Part shown: positions 48,163 through 61,323 of the stretch, one piece after another | Layout of the letters: the number at the start of each line of letters is the position of its first letter | Position numbering within the stretch: position 1 is the first letter of the stretch | Source: Cercis canadensis | Taxonomy: Eukaryota; Streptophyta; Magnoliopsida; Fabales; Fabaceae | NCBI GenBank assembly: GCA_003255065.1 | Contig: QAOA01001066.1 | Span: 1,729,397-1,793,396 of the forward strand | DNA length: 64,000 nt | Direction of reading: 5' to 3' | Made by a program: the position numbers and the translations under genes | The notes under the pieces: generated by a model | Database searches by the model: none | Seen by the model: the letters and a program-made list of their open reading frames with translations, nothing else | Told to the model about the DNA's origin: nothing

Positions 48163-50245
48163 CGAATTACGCTAGGGTTTCCCTGATTATAAATTTCTCC
48201 AACCACAGAGGGAAAGGGGTTTGGGTTCAGTGTGTGAAATTTGAGTATCAAGATACAAATGGGAACCAAGTTAGACTGATTGCCATTTTTCTAGGAGATG
48301 TAATAAAAATTCTTTTTTGTTTTTTCAGTTTTACCTATATATATATATATATATATATATTATTTTCCTTTTTTTGTAAAAGATTTGTTAGGAAGAATTT
48401 CTACTACAGAAAAGAGAGAATTAACAAGAGATTGGCCGGCTGAGTTAGACTTGGAATCGAGGCTTTGCTTTGCTCATCACGCTGCAGACTTTTTGGGACT
48501 TGAAGGTTTTCGGTTGCCTGTATAATCGCGTACCTTGCGGTCTCGGATCATATTACTGTTGACCCAGGTTCATCTCAATTTTAATAGGAGTATTATTATT
48601 TAGTTTGGTAAAATTATTTTTAGTATATATTTTTTGTTTTTAAGTTTTTTTTACAGGGTTTGAATTGTAATAAATGCCATTATTTACCACAAATTCAGAC
48701 TGATTTGAAAAGCATAATGGGGGTATGCCTTGGGGTAAAACCGTAAAAGAATTCAACAATTAATGAAATTGATTTCATAATTATTGTAAATATTGCTATA
48801 GAGTCACATGTTTCATTATTTATTTATCAATTTTTTATGAGGTCCCAATAATGTTGAGCTGGCTCCCGGAAATTAAATCCCTATGAATGTGAAATGAGAT
48901 GCTAATTTCTGTTTTCCATTTTGGGCAGATAAAATTATAATTAAATCTATATTCCATTTTGAATAGTCAATGCTTAAAATAAATATAATATATAATTATT
49001 TTTGGAAGGAAATATCAGCGACGAGTTCTGAGAAAAGGGAAAGGAAATGCATCAATTACGAATATATGACAATTACCCTTCCTGAATCCTGATGAGAGCA
49101 TAATATTACGCTGGATAAACAGTGTGGAGATGAAAACAAAGGTTGATCAATGTGTACAGGACCCAAATTTACCCACAAATAGCTCCTTCTGTCTCTATTT
49201 GCTTAAAGTTGGCGTTGACATAGTGTTCATATGACCACGTAAAATTGAATATTTTATGGCACTATTTTAATTTTTTAGCTAAAAGGAGAAAAAGAAGAAC
49301 ATTTTTGTGGAGTGGAATGAAGAATAATTATTGAACCAACTCTAATTAGAAATTTAGTAGGTGTTACATGGATAAGCTTATTTGTAAATATTTGAAAACC
49401 ATTGAAAGAACCATCATGCAGTGATGATATGTTATCTTCTTTGGAAAAACGACTTATCATTTTTATTTTTTTTACCTGGCAACATTTTGTCCTGATAGAA
49501 GCGTCTTATATATATTTTTTCAATCCAATACATTTTTATTACATCAAATTGTCATTCATATAAAAGCAAAAGAGATAATAGAATTACTACTTTGGATACA
49601 AATAATAACTAAAAGTTCCAAGAGTTCTAAGGGCTTGGCTGGTATACCACTCTTGTGGAACATGTGTAGCCTCTGTTAAAAAAAATAAAATTCATCGATA
49701 GTAATTATTGAAAACTTTTAACGAAAAATAGTTAAAATAAGTCTAATTATTTTTAAGCATGAATACTTAAGATAAAAGATAGAAAAGTTTGAAATGCAAG
49801 TGCTTCTAAAAAAGTGCTTATCACATGAACTGCAATGACCAAAATATCATTTAATGCTATATAATTATTGATTATTGTGTATAAAATATATAATTATTTT
49901 GTTCATTATAAATCAAGAGGAAATCGATTTTTGAACTTTTTAATTTTTTTTTCCAGTATTTAAACCGGAAAATAATTATCCCTTAAAAATACTGATGCAC
50001 GGGAAATCATTATTAGTACCACTTTAAAATTTAACCAACCTGAGTTAAGAAATTACTAACCCAGCGCTAGATGTGTGAAACTACTAATCCAATGCTTTTT
50101 TATTTTAGACAAAATTTAGGTAAAGTTTCATAAATACTTGTAGTGTTATTCTCTTATAAAAATATTATATGTGTATTTTTTTAACAACTCAACAATTAAA
50201 TCATTTCTAGATTAGTATTTTTCAAATTTTCATATTAAATTACTC
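48163..50245. other. EXO70 promoter side and AT-rich spacer
   Basis: A (TA)n microsatellite is at about 48337-48361. The rest is AT-rich with no supported gene. A 61-codon minus-strand frame at 49275-49460 has no recognisable domain. Confidence 0.4.
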
Positions 50246-50834
50246 TTAGTTTCTCTCTTGCCCACACACCCCTTGAACTTCCCTTCCTCCCTCTGCATCA
50301 ATCTCTAATATAACCGCACTAAGCATGCTTTGAAGGGTGCCAATATCACGAGTTTTGTTTGTATCCATAGCATTCTTCAAATTATCCAAAGCATCATCAT
50401 ATTGATCCTTGCAATGGCATCAGCATCAACTCCTTTGCTAGCAAGATGATTTTTTGCCAAAGCTATTGTAGCACGTTTATTTGCTGGTTGCAAGCCTTTA
50501 TCGCCATTTTAAGCACCTTCACAACGTCAAGGCTGCCGTGGCTAAAGAATAACGGGGAGATGGTGGAGAGGCAAATTGAAGGGTAATCCGTTGAGGCACA
50601 TATTTTTTTCAGGGCAGGGTTGGGTGCCATTGGAGAATTTGGAGAAGCTGATTTGGAAGGTTGTGACAATTTTAAAACGTTGCCACGTAGGCTTCCTTTG
50701 ATAAAATCTGTCAAAGAACTAGAGAGGGATTTGGTTGAAGCATGATCAGATTTAGGGACTGGGTTAGAGTTGTTGAAGGAGGAATTGGTTATGGTATGGG
50801 TGGGAGAGATTGTTGGAGAGGGAGGGAGGCTCAA
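50246..50834 (-). pseudogene. Broken plant invertase / pectin methylesterase inhibitor (PMEI-like) gene
   Basis: On the minus strand a frame starts MSLPPSPTISPTHTITNSSF. It continues into the PMEI hallmark ALKKICASTDYPSICLSTIS and SLDVVKVLKMAIKACNQQ, then hits a stop at 50463. The following DNA continues the family in two other frames: ALAKNHLASKGVDADAIA, then, after a second shift near 50395, YDDALDNLKNAMDTNKTRDI and GTLQSMLSAVILEID, ending at TAA 50248-50246. Two frameshifts in under 600 bases make it a pseudogene unless they are sequence errors. There is no signal peptide at the start; the N-terminus is Ser/Pro-rich instead, so the 5' part may also be altered. Confidence 0.78.
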
Positions 50835-51560
50835 GCTGTGGGTGGGTGAGAGAGAAATTGAGCTTGAGATAGGTAAGTGAGAGAAAAATTAAAAGTGAGT
50901 TAATATGAAATTTTAAAAAAATTTAATAAAAAAATAACGTAATTATTAACTTGTTAATATATATATATATAGAATTATAGTACCACAAACATTTATAAAA
51001 CTTTAGTTTGTTTTGTCCTTTTATTTTTTTTGGACGGAGCTGGATTAGTCAGACAAACCGCTTGCTTCACCCAAACATGAAAGATCTTTAGTTTAATTTT
51101 GTTTATTTAGAGTTGACGATTGATTGATTGCTATGAATTTTTTGGTTGATCAATCAATTTGTTGGTCAAGAGTCTGTTTCAGTCTTGGTGTTGATTACAC
51201 TAGCATATAATAATCCTAAACGATTACGAATGATTTCATATCCTTTTCGGCCTTTTAGGCTTTTAGCTAAAATCAAATGGTTTCATACTAGTTTTATAGA
51301 ATCAAAGTCATAATAAAAAAAATTAACAGAATAAGTTCTCCAAGTACTGCAAAGAATAGAGTACGGTTAAGGTGAGATCCGGCATCACCATCAATGCTAA
51401 GTAAGTTTGGTATGTAGAGACGAGTAGTCAGGCATAAGTGAGAGAGAGAGCTCGAATGATAGAGTCAATAAGAAAATGACCGACAGTTAGAGAGGAGAGA
51501 AGGTAAAATATACTTTTAATAAGGACATTATTATTCTTTTACTAGAGGTAATGCTTTTAC
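50835..51560. other. AT-rich spacer
   Basis: No gene or clear repeat structure beyond simple AT runs. Confidence 0.35.
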
Positions 51561-51563
51561 TTA

Positions 51564-52323
51564 GGGTTTATTTGGGAGTTTTTTTGGAGGAGAAAGGAGA
51601 GGAGAGTAGAGGAAAGAGAGGGAAAGGAATGGAAGGAAAAGGGAAGAGATTTTCTTTCATTTGTTTGGATGTTTAAAATGAACAAAATGAGAGAAAAGAA
51701 AAAGAAAAATCATGTTGTAAAGTATTTTTACTAATCTACCCTTTATTATTAAAAAAGACATATTTAATATAAAATTAAATAATATAATATACTTCTTTCT
51801 TTTTCTCTCTTATATCTCTCATATTTCTTTCTCTCTCTCTAAAATAATCAATTAATTTACTGTTTTCTAGAAATATTGACATTCTTGATGTTGATCTCAA
51901 TTAATTTATTGTTTTCTTTCTCTCTCATATTTCTTTGTTAATTTCTGGAAAATTTACTGTTTTCTAGAAAATTTAATTATTATTTTATATTTGTTAGCTG
52001 AACACATGTAAGCCTTCATCCTTTGAAGGCTTAGATTTTTGCCATCTTATATTGCACCTAGTGCCAAAACCGAGAACAATGACACAAGGGAATACAGGGT
52101 AAAACAGAATAGTATGGGCAAAATAGTAAATTAATTATTTACCTCTCCTAACCCTCCAATTTGGAGAGTTGAAATTTATGGATAAAAAAAGAAGTGCAGG
52201 GGTTAGAGTTCAACCCCTAATTCTCCTCCTCTTTCAAACTAAAACTCTCAAACAAAAGAGCGGACTCTTTCATTCCTCTCCTCTCCTCTCATTTTCCCCC
52301 CAAAAAAACTCTCAAACAAACTC
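51564..52323. mobile_element. PIF/Harbinger-like MITE
   Basis: The left end GGGTTTATTTGGGAGTTTTT and the reverse complement of the right end (GAGTTTGTTTGAGAGTTTTT) form a TIR of about 45 bases that includes GAGAGGAG runs. TTA flanks both sides (51561-51563, 52324-52326), the target duplication typical of PIF/Harbinger (Tourist). There is no ORF, so it is non-autonomous. Confidence 0.75.
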
Positions 52324-52326
52324 TTA

Positions 52327-54031
52327 GTATCGTCAGTCGTATACCATGATAGCACCCCCCATATGTAAGACTAGAAAAGGTCATCGACGCATGGTATAAC
52401 TTGAATTTGGAGAAATTTTCGTTTTCTTTGTGAAATACTAATCATTCCTCCTTCTTTTGGTTTTGGGTGTTCAACTATTACGTTCCTTTCATTTCAACAC
52501 TTACCTATTACCTATTATTTGACAGACTCCCCCCCGCGATAATTTTCACCAACACCTTGAGAATCTTTATAGCTGGAGATGTACTTGTCTTTATCACATG
52601 CACAAAATGAGCAAATATAAAATTGAAGTTCATCATGTTGTTTATTTCCAACTAGTTATAAAACTAATGAGTAGCATGACGAAAATAGGAAATCGTATAA
52701 GGATTATTTTATTGTTAAGCAAATTGGGGAATACTGTGATCAATGAGCTCTAGTTCACATGTCATCAGTCATCAGGTCCCCTGTGAGACCTCCTCCACCG
52801 TGTAAGAACTAATGTTCAGGCCTAAGGGAGGAGTGTCCTCTCATGAACAGACCAGTTCATTGCCTTCAATAATAAGATGGACAATATGAGCATTTGTTTG
52901 CAAGTTCCTACACGACCTGTTGCAGTTGAAAATTTCTATTCGTAACATTATTATATCTTTATCACATCAGAGACTCAACCAGAATGAATTCCCTGTTTGG
53001 CAGGGAAGTTGCTCCGCTGAACCATGGTTCTGACAAGAAGCAAATTGCAGTGGAAAAAAAAGATACACAGTGGAATTTTCTCATCCAAAAGGCGTACCTT
53101 TAACAGTTAAAACATGCGAATATTAAACTTCTTAAATAGCAAAGTTCAGAACTCAGACTGAAATCATCATCAGCTTTCTGTATTTGATGGAAACTTTGAC
53201 ATAATATTGAAAAAAACTGGCATTGTGCTACAACATATCACATGAATAACAATTAGAGTATTGTGAACCTTGATTACAATATAGAAAATGCAGAAATTAT
53301 TTGTAATAAAATTGTTCAATCCTACACATGTTTGCAATTTATCATCCACTTCAAAGCAATTCTCAAAAGGAGAGAGAGGAAAGAAAGGAGACTGAAGCAG
53401 ACTGAAATTTCTTTAGCAGTTCTGACTACCTCAAACAGAAAGTTCCGTTGAAATTCATTCCAGATAGTTTTTTGTAACCACAGTAGGACAAATTTATGTT
53501 AGTTATGCTTAAATTTGTTAAAACTCAAACACATACAAACACAGCCCAAAAGGAAAAAGAAAAATGATAACCTCACCAAGTTGCTATAGCAACACCAAAT
53601 TAATTTTCTGTCTTCTATTTCCTGAATTGGCTGTGACAGTCTATAGTTTCTGTAAGTTGGTAAATTCTGAAGTTGCTGATACCGGATCACCTATTTGAAC
53701 CATGTTTATCTCAACTGCCATATTCATGCGCATAAAACCACTACATAATCTTCGATCACTCTTGCATGCAGAAAGACCACACAAAAATGTATTTTATTTA
53801 AATAAACTGATGAGATCAAGTCATGGACCATGCTTAGGTTATAAATCAGGCCAACTTTGTAATCTAAAACAAAAAGGCTACATTCTTGCTGTTAATCAGG
53901 CCAACTTTGTTCATTAAGAGGGAAACCAAGTACGTCAGAAACCAAGTACGTCTGAAACCAACTGATTTTGCTGTCAAGCATACCTTTCTATGTAAGACAT
54001 ACTGTAAGAAGCTTCATGGGTTTTCCTCATA
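52327..54031. other. Spacer and probable 3' region of the COMMD gene
   Basis: No gene supported. Transcribed 3' UTR of the minus-strand COMM-domain gene may extend here, but no polyadenylation signal could be chosen with confidence. Confidence 0.35.
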
Positions 54032-55830
54032 CTAATGCTCATTTGATGCCTCATCCTGACAACACAAGACCAGCTCATTTAGAAAATCATACAGCAATGC
54101 ATGTATATGTTTCTATTTCAAGTCATTTTGGATGAAAAAGAAAATTTTGGCAGAATATTTACCATAGTTGAAAACTGGTCTCTAATACAGTACATGGATT
54201 TCAGCATCACCTCCAGAGAATCTTTACTCAACTGGAACTTCACATCCAGTTCTCCTGAGTATAATTGAACATCATTTTGAAGCTGCAAAAAGATGCAGTT
54301 AAAACAATATAGGCACGTAAAAAATGGGGACAGATGATACCACTGAAAGACCTGAATGCCCCTAAATCACAGAAGCCTATTGGCTGGAGTAAAACAAGGG
54401 ACAGATGAGAGATTTTCTTATCTGTTTGCCATTGTCCATATCGTGCCTGCATGAGCATGGCAGACGCCATGACACCGATATAGGGAATCTGCCATGCCAT
54501 GAGATTTTCAAGGTGGCAAGCTCAAATCCTCTATGCCAGTCCGCCACAGCGGTTGCCACCGATAAAATTACAAACATATATACATTTAACTCACAAAATC
54601 TACTTAGTATGCATATCTGTCACCCGTTTTCAAATCAGTTAGTGCCTCTCCTACTAGAGTTCAAGAGGTGTTACTTACCTTCAAATTAATAACAGCTGCA
54701 GGGTCTGTTAATTCTTTGTCTAGATTTGCCATATTCCATGTCATCGCCTTTAACCGTGGCACAGTATTCTGAATAAATTTATTTCGAATATAATGTCAGA
54801 TTAATGTGTCCAACTGAGCACATAAACAAGGTATGCATTCAAATAGCTAACCTGATCTTTCAGCACATCTTCCTGCCACTCTAGTTGAAACTTCTGCAAT
54901 AGAAGCGTCAACAGTCTTTGCAATTCAGGTAGAACTTCACTGGGAAACAGCTTTGGAATCTCATCCTTGCTGATATTCTCATAAACACACCTCCTGATTA
55001 ACATTCGGAGGCAAACTAGAATCTGCAAAATAGCTAATTCAAATGACAATCTCTGCCGGAAGGAGTTCTAATGCATTAAACAAATGTAGGTAGTTAAAGC
55101 ATTACTTTCTACATATCAATATAAATATAAAACAATAGATGGCAAGCAGTGGGCGGGGGTATAACATTTCTCAAATCTAACATATGAACAAATTAAAGAA
55201 ATTTTACATCCATTTTTTACATATATCATTGTTCCATTTTTTACGATACTTTTTCATCTATCTTTTTAATGGAAAAATTTGTTTACCCAAAAATGAAAAT
55301 GGTGTGCCCTCTTCTTTACCATCCTCATTTATCAGTCCTTTCAACCTCTCCTAAGTAGCACAGTCATAATCATCCAGATTCAGTGATTTCAACATAAAAA
55401 TATGAAAGAGGCGATCCACAAGTTCAATTTGCGTACGGATAAACTCAACTTAACAAACTGTCAAAATTAATATGCAGGCTTTTTTTTTTTTTCCCTAAAA
55501 AGACAATACTACTAGTACTAGCTATCAAGGAAGTAAGAAAATAATTCCAATCATGTTTATAGGAATTAACAGACCCAAGTTTCAACCATGAAAAATTTCC
55601 ATAGAAATTGACAAAACGGTGTGGGAGGGAGAAGGGGAAAGAACTACGGGAGGTACAGGGTCGAGGTCGGAGTCATTCTCGAGTTGGAGCATATCTCGGA
55701 TGACATGGCGGTCGGCGGAGTCAAGACCGGTCTTTCGGGTTCTCCAAAGTGCTTCAAGAATGTATTCCACAGAATCTTTGGAATTGGACCTCACCAGTAG
55801 CGGCAAATGACCCCACAGCGTTTGCTCCAT
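54032..55830 (-). CDS. COMM domain-containing protein, COMMD9-like
   Basis: Five exons on the minus strand: 55830-55657, 55022-54852, 54768-54679, 54282-54163 and 54055-54032. All introns are phase 0 GT-AG; the product is 192 aa. The N-terminal helical region includes MEQTLWGHLPLLVRSNSKDS and LIRRCVYENISKDEIPKLFP, then LQRLLTLLLQKFQLEWQEDV. The C-terminal COMM domain is at about residues 116-185 (PRLKAMTWNMANLDKELTDP, LYSGELDVKFQLSKDSLEVM). The Trp-containing LKAMTWNM segment is typical of COMM domains. COMMD proteins form the Commander endosomal recycling assembly in animals; the plant role is less certain. An in-frame upstream ATG exists at 55863, but MEQTLWGHL matches the family start better. 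Divergent from snurportin. Confidence 0.85.
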
Positions 55831-57160
55831 ATCAATAAAATCAAATTGGTATTGGTATCTCACACCTTCACCAACTGTTTCCCTTTGCCCTCGCTAATGA
55901 AAATCACACCTGAAAGTTCTAGCGCGCCTCTTTTGCTCATTAATCCAACTCCCAGACTATAGCCCAAAAAAAAAAAATCCACCATTAAGAGAAAATCAAT
56001 TTACCTCCTTAATCAAATAATTAATTATTAATAACTTAAAAACCCTTTCACTACTTCTAATTTGTAAGGTGTCACATCGTACCTGCAAAGCAAATGGCAG
56101 ATTTAAGAAAAAAGATTAAATTTTTTAAAAAAATTGGAATTAACTACCAATTGTATTAAAAAAATAAGAGAATAATTGAAAAAATTTCTTTTGAATTTTT
56201 TATAAAAAAGTGATATGAAAACTAGGGAGAGATTCCAGGCTCAAAAGTATATTTTATTTATTTAAAAAATAATAAGAGTATTACAAAAATATATTGACAA
56301 AATAAAGATGGTGAATTTAAATGTATAANGACAAAATAAAGATGGTGAATTTAAACGTATAATATATAATTTTATTATTAAACTTTAAATTATTTTTACT
56401 ATTTTATTGTATAAAACATTATTTGGGATAACATTTATTTTCATTTAAGTTGAATAGATAAATTCATTTTATATAGAATTCAACTCGCTTTATCTTTTTA
56501 TGATAGGTGAAAGAGTCTATAGATACTACACATCACAAAAAATTTCTTATATTTATTAAATTGAAGAATTAGGTTTAGTTAAAATTTAAATGAAATTTAT
56601 TAAATTCAAATTTTACTATGATATAAAAGTAAAAATGTCTAGATATACAAATTAACACTAATAATATAACTTACATTTTTTTTTTTGATTGGAATATATT
56701 TTACATTTTACACATAATCATAACTACTACAGTGTGTATAATGTAGTCCAAAAAAATTGGGGTTGATAATTTTAAACTAATGCCCACTATCCTGCCTGGA
56801 TTTTTTGAATGTATTCTCACTCTACTACATTTTGTGACACAAATCACACAACAGCCTTTTGTTTCTGTTTTTTTCCCTCAAAATTGGTGTTTTAACGCAG
56901 TATTTTTTGTAATTTTCTGCCGCAACTGCATGGAACCGTCAATTTTACCTACGTTTTCTTAATGGAAAGCGTCATCATAAATACAGGCACCCAATTTTGC
57001 TCCTTTGTTCTTTTTGGGTTGTCCTGGGGTGTTTCGAAACGGCTGAAAGAAACGTCGAATGGAGGCGCCCATTATTCAATAGAGGTGAAGGAAGCAAATA
57101 CGCCGACTAGGACAAATACATAGGGCACTGGTTCATCCTGTGTCTCCATTGGAGAAAGCC
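55831..57160. other. Divergent intergenic region between COMMD9-like and snurportin genes
   Basis: AT-rich. It includes a 33-base segment duplicated around the N at 56329 (56296-56328 and 56330-56362, one visible difference). Both promoters must lie within it. Confidence 0.5.
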
Positions 57161-60100
57161 ATGGCATCGCATGATCTCCGCCGTCCGTTCAAGCGACCGG
57201 TCATCTCCGATCAACAGAGACGCCGGGAACAGTCGCTGCTCCGGCAGGCACGGAATCGCCGCGATGCTCAGCACCACGCTCGCTGCTTGGCCTCCACTGC
57301 ATTATCTCTGCAATCCGAAAGCTTCGAAGCACCTATCTCGGAACCCGACCTCGAGGTTGAACCTGTATCCGAATCCCTACAGGGCCATGAACCCGAGAGC
57401 GAACAGGAGCCTTCGCCGAAGGACCTCAATGTCGTTCTGGCCTCGAAGCTCAAGGGCACAGAAGCTCGGAAATGGTTCGCTAGGCAACTTATGCTTCCTG
57501 AATGGATGATCGATATACCTGACAGACTTAGTGAAGACTGGTCTTGATTTACTATTCTCTTCTTGCTATTTTTTATCTTAATTTCGTCGAATCATATGAT
57601 CCAACCAATTTACTCAGTCTGCATATGCTCTGCATGGATGTTTTCTGCTTTATTATATGGCTATTAACTGTGCTATTTTTTCAATTTAAATGTTTTTCAG
57701 GTATGTATTTGCTAGGCCATCTGGTAAACGGTGCTTTGTTGTTTCTTGTAATGGAACAACGATTAGTAGGCTAAGGAATGGGTCTATACTGCATCGTTTT
57801 CCATCTGCTCTACCTAATGGAGCAAAGAAAAATGATGTCTCCGGTTCAGCTCAATCTTATTCTATACTGGACTGCATCTTTCATGAGGTTAGTCATTTAA
57901 TCCCCTATTAGTGAATTTCTGTGCTTTAATATTAGTGTTGTTGATTTTTTATTTTGAATTAGCAGCTCGATCAAACTTACTATGTTATTGACATGGTTTG
58001 CTGGCGGGGCTACTCTCTTTACGACTGCACTGCTGAGTTCAGGTTTTTTTGGTTGAATTCCAAGCTTGTAGAGACTGGTGCTTGTGACGCTCCTTCATAT
58101 TATCACAAATACAGGTTCAGTCTGGTTCCAGTAAATAATTGTGACCAGAGTGGTCTGCATGCAGCATATACAGCACCAGAACCTTACGTCAAAGATGGTC
58201 TTCTGTTTTATAACAAGTAAAACTCTTCTTTCTTACAACTCTCAATTTTCTTGTTGCCGTAAATTTTAGGAGTATATCTCAGATTTAGGTTGCTTCAGTC
58301 ATAATGTTCATTTCACTTTGACTTTGTATCCATAAACCACTGGATTCTGCAAAGGACTGTGTGTTCAAATTTAGAATAACTCCTTTGTACATCTAAATTG
58401 AAGGCTTAGTATGTTCTTAAGTGCCTACTGCCACGTCAAAGCTCACTAAATAAGACCTATGTGGTTTCAGATGTTAGACATGAAACATTGGCTAAGTACT
58501 TCAGAAGCAAACAATTCAATTTGTGCCACCCTCTTATTAAATTGAAATTCCTCTCCCAAATTGTGTAAATGGGTATCCTTGATTTGTTGATCATAAAAAT
58601 TAATAATTGAAAGTCTGGGTCCTTTAAACATCTATTTTTGGGTGCAAGAAAGCTTCACTTATATTATTATCCTTTAATTGATTTCCAAACCATACACCCC
58701 CCCCCCCCCCCACNNNNNNNNCCCCGGGGACATGACCTAGGAAGTCCTAGGGCATTGACTTCAGTGTACATCCCCCCGCCCCCGCCCATTGCCCAAACCT
58801 CCAATGACATACTTTTGGTAATTTTTTTGGATTAGTCTTTTAGTTAAATTTCTCTTCTCACTTGATTGTGTTGATTTCTGTGTAACTAAATTCAATGAAC
58901 TGCTTTTTGTTGGATTTGGTGGCCGGTTCATGACTAACCAAGCATGAGGCACATATCCACAACTAGTTCTCTTGCTGCCTGTCTGCTCTATTTTACACCT
59001 GAACCAGTACTTAAACTATGTCTTTTCATATCTCTTAAACCTATCCACATTACATATTGTATTTGAGGAACTCTCACTTATTTAATTCTCCTGTTATATC
59101 CATTAATCCAACTTTTTGGTAATTCCGTTTGACTTGATATTTGTTAGGCATGCACACTACCAGACAGGAATTACACCACTAGCATTAGTTTGGAAGGATG
59201 AGAACTGTAGTCAATATGTTATCGACACAGATAGTAAAGGGCAGGTTCCAAGCCAACAGCAGGTGTTGTCCTGGGCTTCCTTTGGATCTGCTCATTGCTT
59301 TCTTTTTCATCTTTTTCTTTACTGCTTATATGTTTCAATTATTAGCTTTTATGAATATGTAGTCCTTGTGATTGAACAGTGTATGTGTGCAGATCTGCCA
59401 GTTTATGGGTCAATGCTTGTAGTTTGGTTATTTGGTTTTGTTTACCTCATATTCATTGCAACCATATGGTTTTATAGAGCATGTCTAGTGGTGCATTTCG
59501 TATGAAAAAAATGAGATTTTACTTGAAAAAACTGAATATATAGTTGTTTGGCTTGAGGAAAATCAGATTTGGCTGTGTTTGTGTTAGTGAAATATACATT
59601 TTCCTTGAGGTGAACCTTTAGTGCTTTTGAGAAGACAGTTTGGGAAATTATAAATAATAGACACCTGTCATATCTTTAAAGGAAATACTAAATTGTTTTT
59701 TATCTTTAGATGGTTACCAACAGTAGACTGTGATTTAAGAACTTGGACTCTGCAATTTTGAAACAATGTATAACTCACCACATCCCCAAAGATTCCCATA
59801 TGATCACAGGAAAGTAACAGGTACTCCTATAATCTTATGGTGAAATTTGCTAATCCTTTATTTTGTTTTCCAAAACCAGGTGGTTTTGGAGCTACAAGAA
59901 GATGGCAAACTGACTACCTCAGATGACCCTCCTGTGGTATTTGGCTGCTTAGATGGAAGCTTTAGACAACAGGTTTGTTTTAAAAAGATTTGTATATGAA
60001 TGTGAATAGGCAATTGATGCACAATGTGGTTGTGAGTTGTTACCAGAGTCAACCAGTTGAAAAAATTCTGCCACCATCTATAATGTCTACTAGGATGTTT

Positions 60101-61323
60101 CTAGAAAATTAAACGTACAATAATAGCTGTCAAATGGTAGTAATTCAGGATAGATAGTACAGATAATCTCTGTCGTGAAATGTATAACAAACAAGCTTGC
60201 GGTTTAGACATCATAAAAACTCATTTTTCCTTTAAATTTTTTTTTTTTTCAAAAATCATTTAACAAATCTGTACTTATATAAATTTCTTCATTTTTCAGT
60301 CAGGTTTGCAATCCGGATGTCTTCTACGATTTGCAGTTGCAGAGGGAGGATTGGTTTTTGTGGATGGCAAGCTGGAGAAAGCTGATCTACATTATCTTGG
60401 CAATGTCAATCGAGCTCGAGCTTTTGCTGATAGTTTCTCCAAGGTTTGTAGAGATTATTCTAGTGACCCTTTAAAGTAGATTCCACTTCTTCTTCTTCTT
60501 TTTATTTTTTAAATAGAAGAAGAAATATTACTAAGGAAAGGAAAGAAGAATTACAAAAATAACAGTCTTTTAGGAATTATTTTAAGAGAATATATAATTG
60601 TAACAGGGTTAAGGTTACTTTTAGGAATTTTTATAGTTAGGGTTGACTAGTGATGTGCGGAATTAGGATTTTTGCAATTTAAGGAATTTGTTCAAGGGGA
60701 TTTTAGTTAGGTTCCTTAAATTATTGGAGGTAAAATTATTTGCGATTTGGCTCTATAAAAGGTTTACCTTCTCTTCTTCTTTCATTGTCATCATAAAAAT
60801 TTCTAAAGTAACCTTCTCTTAACTTCTTTGCATGTCTTTGTCTTCTTAGTTACAGAATGATAGTTAGAAGTCTTGATAAGGCTGGCCATTTCACTGAACA
60901 AGAAAATTATAATTTCCTTGGACAGACAACCTTTCATTTCGCTAATTTTTGTGAACCTACCTCCAAATTCTTTTGTAAATTGCACAGAATGCTGGACAGT
61001 TTGTTCATGCTTTTGGAATATTGAAAGGCATTGTGATCATGTGATAATATGCTTTTTTGCTTGTTTAAATAGTTTTCTATTTCACTTTGGGTCTTATGAA
61101 AACATCCGAGAACCATCACTATTTCACAATAACATTTTCCTTTTCATTCTTTATTTGTGTGCCTTTGGAGGTTTTGGTTTAATCTTGCTGCGGTTTGCAA
61201 TTACAGGTTATGTTCCAGTACCGTGTTCGGCATTCTCCCCTGAGAATTGATGATCTCTTGGGGTCTTTCAGCTCACCAGTTGATCAAGAAAACAAACCTT
61301 CCGATATTGAGATGGATGGTTGA
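57161..61323 (+). CDS. Snurportin-1 (m3G-cap snRNP import adaptor)
   Basis: Adaptor that binds the trimethylguanosine cap of spliceosomal snRNPs and links them to importin-beta. Seven exons: 57161-57540, 57701-57887, 57966-58216, 59148-59262, 59880-59972, 60300-60443 and 61207-61323, giving about 428 aa. The importin-beta-binding N-terminus is at about residues 5-50 (LRRPFKRPVISDQQRRREQS, LLRQARNRRDAQHHARCLA). An acidic linker (EPDLEVEPVSES) follows, then the cap-binding fold from about residue 105: KWFARQLMLPEWMIDIPDRL, YVFARPSGKRCFVVSCNGTT, ILHRFPSALPNGAK, YYVIDMVCWRGYSLYDCTAE, FRFFWLNSKL, PLALVWKDE, KADLHYLGNVNRARAFADSF, FQYRVRHSPLRIDDLLG. The tail is short and acidic. Exon 3 has a tandem acceptor (TAGCAG), allowing one extra Gln. 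Intron 3 contains the eight-N gap. The first true ATG is 57161; the frame is open upstream to a GTG only. Longer than the animal protein, as usual for plants. Confidence 0.92.
58714..58721. other. Eight-N gap in snurportin intron 3
   Basis: Preceded by a poly-C run and followed by CCCCGGGG. It lies wholly in an intron, so it does not affect the coding sequence. Confidence 0.95.
60480..60870. other. Possible promoter-bearing repeat fragment in snurportin intron 6
   Basis: A CTATAAAAGG box followed by a CT-rich stretch resembles an LTR promoter region. No ends or target duplication could be defined. Confidence 0.2.
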
